Origin: an uncultured Alphaproteobacteria bacterium
GTDB taxonomy: Bacteria; Pseudomonadota; Alphaproteobacteria; GCA-2731375
Reading direction: 5' to 3'
Assembly (NCBI GenBank): GCA_951812805.1
Contig: CATOSZ010000001.1
Coordinates: 62,001 to 126,000, forward strand
DNA length: 64,000 nucleotides
Position 1 is the stretch's first letter; every line of letters starts with the position of its first letter. The translations under genes and the position numbers were made by a program. The notes under the pieces are model-generated. The model was not told the origin of the DNA. It worked only from the letters and a program-made list of their open reading frames with translations, and ran no database searches. Shown piece by piece: positions 60,547 through 64,000 of the stretch.

Positions 60547-61245
60547 GTGCCTGAAACTCTGGTCGTCGTCGCCTCGGAGAGGGAAGGCTCGGGCCTCGTC
60601 GAGGCGCATGGGCTGCGTCGGGTCGAGGACTTCAGGCTCAAGGCGGGAAGCCATGAGGCCGGGCTCGGTCTCTATCGCGGTGAATTCTGCAGCGTTCTGA
60701 TCACCGGGGTGCTCGAGCACCACATGGTGGCCGCCACCGCGTTGGCGCTTCAGGCGATCGATGTGGACCACGTCGTGAATTTCGGTGCCTGCGGGACCTA
60801 CGGAAATCGCTTCGGCGCGACGTCTGCCCCGGCGATCGGCGACACGGTCGGCGTTTCGCTCAGCTATCGGTTCGATGTCGACGACAATGGTCACTGGGCC
60901 CCGCCCCGCCGCCTCGACGTCGCCGACGCCAGCCTCCCGGCCGTGGCCTGCGTTTCCGGGTCGCGTTACTCGCGGGACCATGACTATGAAACAGGGTTCT
61001 TCCCGATGGATGGGAATGTGGAAGACATGGAGCTGTACGGACTTTCGGTGCTCATGCAAACACTCGATAGACCGCTGTACAGCGTCAAGTATGTCGTGAA
61101 CGAAGTCGGGCCATCGGGCCGGGAACAGTTCCGAGCCAACGTCGTCTCCGTTCGCGCCTCCGCAGAGCGGGCTCTCGAAAAATGCATTCTAGCGCTGGCC
61201 GCAACGACGACGCTCCGCCCCATGCCCGACGCGTCTACGACCTGA
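60547..61245 (+). CDS. Nucleoside phosphorylase/MTA-SAH nucleosidase-fold protein
   Basis: 232 residues from GTG at 60547 (VPETLVVVASEREGSG); the open frame further upstream lacks family likeness. Signatures are NFGACGTYGNRFG near residue 78 (phosphate/ribose loop) and GNVEDMELYGLSVLMQTLDR near residue 157 (the ME purine/ribose motif), followed by YSVKYVVNEVGPSG. A family role in nucleoside or futalosine cleavage is plausible but unproven. Directly after the stop, another frame reads ARRVYDLTVDLGLTRAEAPL to a stop at about 61308; this could be the original C-terminus separated by a frameshift, but I could not establish it. Confidence 0.75.
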   Translation: MPETLVVVASEREGSGLVEAHGLRRVEDFRLKAGSHEAGLGLYRGEFCSVLITGVLEHHMVAATALALQAIDVDHVVNFGACGTYGNRFGATSAPAIGDTVGVSLSYRFDVDDNGHWAPPRRLDVADASLPAVACVSGSRYSRDHDYETGFFPMDGNVEDMELYGLSVLMQTLDRPLYSVKYVVNEVGPSGREQFRANVVSVRASAERALEKCILALAATTTLRPMPDASTT

Positions 61246-61397
61246 CCGTCGATCTGGGCCTCACCAGGGCCGAAGCACCGCTCTATGCCGAGGACCGGGT
61301 GAGCTGAGCGGCAAAGTCGTCGTAGCCTTGAAAGCGCCGCCGCGTTAAGTTAGACTCATAACTAATCTTGGCAGTCATTTTTTCGGGAGAGACGTCG

Positions 61398-62018
61398 ATG
61401 GCGTGGAACATTTCCGGCGAACTGATCGAGACGTGCAGCTGCAACATGCTGTGTCCCTGCTGGTTCGGCGAGGCGGATCTGATGTTGATGGACCAGGGCT
61501 ATTGTGGGACTTCGTTGTTGCTGCGGATCCGCGAGGGGATGAGCGACGGGGTTGACCTGTCGGGCCAGAACGCCGTCGTGACCCTGCACTTTCCGGGCCC
61601 GACGCTGTTCGACGCCAACGGCACGGGGCGACTCTACATCGACGAGGGGGCGAGCGAGGCGCAGCAGGCGGCGCTCGAGACCATCCTCAAGGGCGCGCCG
61701 GGCGGCGGCTTCGAAGTGCCGTCCAGTCTGCTGTCGACCTGGTTGCCGACCCGGCGGACCGCGATCTCGGTGAGCGAGGACGACGGCAAGGTCACCGCCA
61801 GCCTGCGCGGCATCGGCGAGATGCATTCGCGCCGCCTGGTCAACGAGCTCGGTAAGAAAATGACGCTGCAGAACTCCGTGTTCTCCATGGCCTTCGGGTT
61901 CGTCGACCACACGGGCGATCTGGCGCCGAGCGAGGGCACCGCCTGGCGCGACCCGGACATGCCCACCGCCTGGCAGGGCCGCTCCGGCGTCGTCGGTCAG
62001 GTCGCCTGGAGCGGCTGA
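61398..62018 (+). CDS. DUF1326-domain protein (paralogue of 19045-19671)
   Basis: 206 residues from ATG at 61398 (MAWNISGELIETCSCNMLCP). The family cysteine cluster ETCSCNMLCPC is at residues 10-20 with a further cysteine in QGYCGTSLLL. The C-terminal half (SVFSMAFGFVDHTGDLAPSEGTAWRDPDM) matches the short DUF1326 form. Only 28 bases separate its stop from the DUF2182 gene, and the two families are often paired, so they likely act together, perhaps in metal or thiol handling at the membrane; the activity is not known. Confidence 0.85.
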   Translation: MAWNISGELIETCSCNMLCPCWFGEADLMLMDQGYCGTSLLLRIREGMSDGVDLSGQNAVVTLHFPGPTLFDANGTGRLYIDEGASEAQQAALETILKGAPGGGFEVPSSLLSTWLPTRRTAISVSEDDGKVTASLRGIGEMHSRRLVNELGKKMTLQNSVFSMAFGFVDHTGDLAPSEGTAWRDPDMPTAWQGRSGVVGQVAWSG

Positions 62019-62046
62019 GCCGCGTCCCCACTTCCGGTTTGGTAGC

Positions 62047-62811
62047 ATGTCGTACAGCGGTGTGTTGAAACGCGATCGGCGCCTGGTTCTGGGCGCGATG
62101 GTGGCGCTCGCGGCGCTCGCCTGGGGTTACACGGTCTATCTCGGCCTGCAACAGACATCGATGGCCGACGCCATGGCGATGCCGGCCATGATGGCGTGGT
62201 CGGCGGCGGACTTCGTCTTCATGTTGGTCATGTGGGCGGTGATGATGTTCGCGATGATGCTGCCCTCGGTCACGCCGACCGTGCTGATTTTCGACCGGGT
62301 CCGCGGCAAGCGGGTCGAGGCCGGGCGTGCCCATGCCTCGACCGCCGCGTTCGTCTCCGGCTACCTGCTGGCCTGGGTCGGGTTTTCACTGCTCGCCACG
62401 CTCGCCAACTGGGGTTTGCATTCCGGCGGTGCGATGACCTCGATGATGGGTAAGGTCGCGCCGCTCACCGGTGGTCTGCTCCTGATCGCCGCCGGGGTCT
62501 TCCAGTGGACCCCGCTCAAGAACGCCTGCCTGGATCATTGCCGCTCGCCGATGAGCTTTCTCATGCATCATTGGCGCGAGGGCACCCGCGGCGCGGCTCT
62601 CATGGGCCTCCATCACGGCGTCTACTGTCTTGGCTGTTGCTGGATGTTGATGGTCCTGCTGTTCGTGCTGGGCGTGATGAACCTGCCCTGGGTCGCCGTG
62701 CTGACCATCGTGGTGCTGGCGGAGAAGACGTTGCCGCGCGGTCAGGTCATCTCCCGCGCCCTCGGCCTGGTGCTGATCGCCTGGGGCGCCTGGTTGCTCT
62801 GGGTGAGTTGA
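62047..62811 (+). CDS. DUF2182 integral membrane protein
   Basis: 254 residues with about six to seven hydrophobic helices. The N-terminal region is Met-rich (MADAMAMPAMMAWSAADFVF, then MWAVMMFAMMLPSVTP), the central CLDHCRSPMSFLMHHWREG contains paired cysteines and histidines, and GLHHGVYCLGCCWMLMVLL adds three more cysteines; together these look like a copper- or other soft-metal site. DUF2182 proteins are described only as predicted metal-binding membrane proteins. It is cotranscribed with DUF1326 and converges on the TusA-like gene, with 13 bases between the stops. Confidence 0.87.
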   Translation: MSYSGVLKRDRRLVLGAMVALAALAWGYTVYLGLQQTSMADAMAMPAMMAWSAADFVFMLVMWAVMMFAMMLPSVTPTVLIFDRVRGKRVEAGRAHASTAAFVSGYLLAWVGFSLLATLANWGLHSGGAMTSMMGKVAPLTGGLLLIAAGVFQWTPLKNACLDHCRSPMSFLMHHWREGTRGAALMGLHHGVYCLGCCWMLMVLLFVLGVMNLPWVAVLTIVVLAEKTLPRGQVISRALGLVLIAWGAWLLWVS

Positions 62812-62824
62812 CGCTCGATAAGGC

Positions 62825-63058
62825 TCAGCCGGGTGCGGCCTTGCGCAGGTGAAAGATCAGCACGCCGTCCTCCTCGGTATTTTCCAGCAGCGCATGGCCG
62901 CTCGCCTCGGCAAAAGCGGCGAAGTCCTGCACCGCCCCCCGGTCCGTCACGCGGACGGCGAGGATCTCGCCCGGCGCCATGCCGGCGAGCGTCTTGCGCG
63001 CCTTCAGAACGGGCAGGGGACAGAGCAAGCCCTCCGCGTTCAGCGTCTGGTCGACCAT
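62825..63058 (-). CDS. TusA-like sulfurtransferase domain protein
   Basis: 77 residues from ATG at 63058 (MVDQTLNAEGLLCPLPVLKA). The conserved cysteine-proline motif is LNAEGLLCPLPVLKARKTL at residues 6-24, with Cys13 the expected persulfide carrier. TusA-family proteins relay sulfur or bind redox partners. It is divergent from the CcdA gene about 135 bases away, and its position between CcdA and the cysteine-rich DUF1326/DUF2182 pair suggests a common thiol-redox theme. Confidence 0.88.
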   Translation of the reverse strand: MVDQTLNAEGLLCPLPVLKARKTLAGMAPGEILAVRVTDRGAVQDFAAFAEASGHALLENTEEDGVLIFHLRKAAPG

Positions 63059-63194
63059 TTTCGGGCTCTCTCCCTGATAACCAAGGCTCAATTGGCCGTG
63101 ATCGGGGGCCATCGTGACATCCTTTGGACTGGCGAGGGCGTCCTTCCATCCCCATACTCCAGGCCAAGTGTGCGGTAAGGGCGGACGGAATTCC

Positions 63195-63941
63195 ATGGCG
63201 GCTTTCGAGATTTCCTATGCGGGTGCCGCCGGTGCCGGGCTGCTGAGTTTCCTCTCGCCCTGCGTGCTGCCGTTGGTGCCGGCCTATCTCTGTTTCCTCG
63301 GCGGCGTCTCGCTGGAGGAATTGACCGCCGAGACAGACGATGGCCGCGCCTTGCGCAAACGCCGGGTGATTTGGGCCGCACTCGCCTTCGTGCTCGGCTT
63401 CTCCGTCGTCTTCATCTCCTTCGGCGCCACCGCGTCGGCGCTCAGCCAGCTGATCCTCGAATACAAGGACGTGCTCGGCCGCATCGCCGGTGTGCTGATC
63501 ATCCTGTTCGGCCTGCATTTCATGGGCCTCTTGCAGATCCGCCTGTTGAACCGTGAGGCCCGCGTCCATCTCGAGCGCAAGCCGGCCGGCCTGTTCGGCG
63601 CCTTCATCATCGGCCTCGCCTTCGCCTTCGGCTGGACGCCCTGCATCGGGCCGGTACTGGCGACGATCCTGGCGGTGGCGGCGCAAAGCGACTCGCTGTT
63701 CTACGGAACCTCCCTGTTGTCGGTCTACGCCGCGGGCCTCGGCGTTCCGTTTCTTATTGCGGCCCTGGCGGCGGGGCCGTTCCTGGCCTGGATGGCGAAA
63801 TTCCGCCGCCACATGCGCAAGGTCGAACTGGCTGTCGGCGGGCTCATGGTGCTCACCGGATTGCTGTTTATCTTCAACTACTTCGAGATCATTGGCTTCT
63901 ATCTGATCGAGACGTTTCCAAGCCTCGCCGAGATCGGTTGA
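63195..63941 (+). CDS. ccdA: Cytochrome c biogenesis/thiol-transport protein CcdA
   Basis: 248 residues from ATG at 63195; the frame is open 81 bases further upstream without family sequence. Six predicted helices. The two conserved cysteine-proline sites are LLSFLSPCVLPLVPAYLCFL (Cys near residue 23) and FAFGWTPCIGPVLATILA (near residue 153), which shuttle reducing equivalents across the inner membrane. The family supports cytochrome c maturation or periplasmic thiol reduction. The start is divergent from the TusA-like gene. Confidence 0.93.
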   Translation: MAAFEISYAGAAGAGLLSFLSPCVLPLVPAYLCFLGGVSLEELTAETDDGRALRKRRVIWAALAFVLGFSVVFISFGATASALSQLILEYKDVLGRIAGVLIILFGLHFMGLLQIRLLNREARVHLERKPAGLFGAFIIGLAFAFGWTPCIGPVLATILAVAAQSDSLFYGTSLLSVYAAGLGVPFLIAALAAGPFLAWMAKFRRHMRKVELAVGGLMVLTGLLFIFNYFEIIGFYLIETFPSLAEIG

Positions 63942-63966
63942 CGGCATGATCCGGGAGAAACCGCAT

Positions 63967-64000
63967 ATGAGACAAAATATTTCGCGTTGCCGCGTTGGAC
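63967..64000 (+). CDS. Possible start of a further gene running out of the window
   Basis: ATG at 63967 opens a frame MRQNISRCRVG to the window end, 26 bases after the CcdA stop, with GGGAG (63953-63957) about 10 bases upstream as a possible ribosome site. Too little is visible to identify it. Confidence 0.3.
   Translation, partial: MRQNISRCRVG

Overview
The window is GC-rich (visibly well above 60%) bacterial chromosome with long antisense shadow frames. It carries CO-dehydrogenase/xanthine-dehydrogenase-like operons, LLM flavin oxidoreductases, acyl-CoA catabolism, class III cyclases and a DUF6356 protein. Together these point to an alphaproteobacterium, probably a free-living heterotroph of the Rhodospirillales/Rhizobiales kind; that placement is inference. 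Most of it is ordinary accessory catabolism, but it has been heavily rearranged by insertion sequences, and several genes can be seen to be broken by identifiable events.

Layout. 1-3.7 kb: end of a ThDP-dependent enzyme, a beta-lactamase-fold hydrolase and a quinone oxidoreductase (+). 14.6-3.7 kb (-): a probable catabolic operon of 2-hydroxyacid dehydrogenase, GMC oxidoreductase, OsmC protein, large/medium/small subunits of a molybdenum hydroxylase, LLM oxidoreductase and MFS exporter. Its small-subunit gene is split by an IS1182-like element with a CTAG target duplication. A PhyH oxygenase is divergent from the operon. 15.9-35.9 kb: a 20,001-bp block bounded by two 2,977-bp IS21-family copies in inverted orientation. 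It holds a DUF1326 gene, a DUF3303 gene, a DsbA-like isomerase, an orphan ABC ATPase, a racemase, a five-gene acyl-CoA cluster (one gene frameshifted by a 5-bp duplication), a GGDEF protein, an ISAs1 element with a perfect 10-bp target duplication, a GFA protein and remnants of IS5 and REP-associated transposases. The genes on either side of the block (an HNH nuclease and an amidohydrolase) both lack their 5' ends.

35.9-45 kb: truncated amidohydrolase, a second molybdenum-hydroxylase large subunit and a Gfo/Idh oxidoreductase (+); then an acyl-CoA dehydrogenase, a membrane protein with a PAS-like motif and a cyclase with four 101-residue PAS modules (-). 45.1-47.9 kb: tRNA-Arg(CCT), 66-bp repeats that copy the tRNA 3' end, a phage-type repressor and about 1.9 kb of gene-free, minisatellite-like DNA. 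47.9-55 kb: a metallo-beta-lactamase-fold protein without metal ligands, a CmcJ-type oxygenase, a LysR regulator, a lipoprotein, an IS481 element, an epimerase, a frameshifted metallo-hydrolase and DUF6356. 55.1-58.2 kb: an Lrp/AsnC regulator split by a second, different IS21-family element (TGGAGAC target duplication). 58.3-64 kb: a cyclase/TPR protein, a biotinyl carrier, a nucleoside-phosphorylase-fold protein, and a thiol/metal group of DUF1326, DUF2182, TusA-like and CcdA.

The strongest unusual signals are the following. (1) A perfect 54-bp patch is shared between the hydroxyacid dehydrogenase and the second large-subunit gene, replacing the dehydrogenase's expected catalytic-histidine region in a different reading frame. 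(2) The inverted IS21 pair has truncated genes at both outer edges. (3) The cyclase has exactly periodic PAS modules next to a membrane protein with a related motif. (4) One MBL-fold protein lacks its catalytic motif. (5) tRNA-derived 66-bp repeats lie beside a repressor. I saw no CRISPR array, no rRNA and no complete phage or conjugative module.
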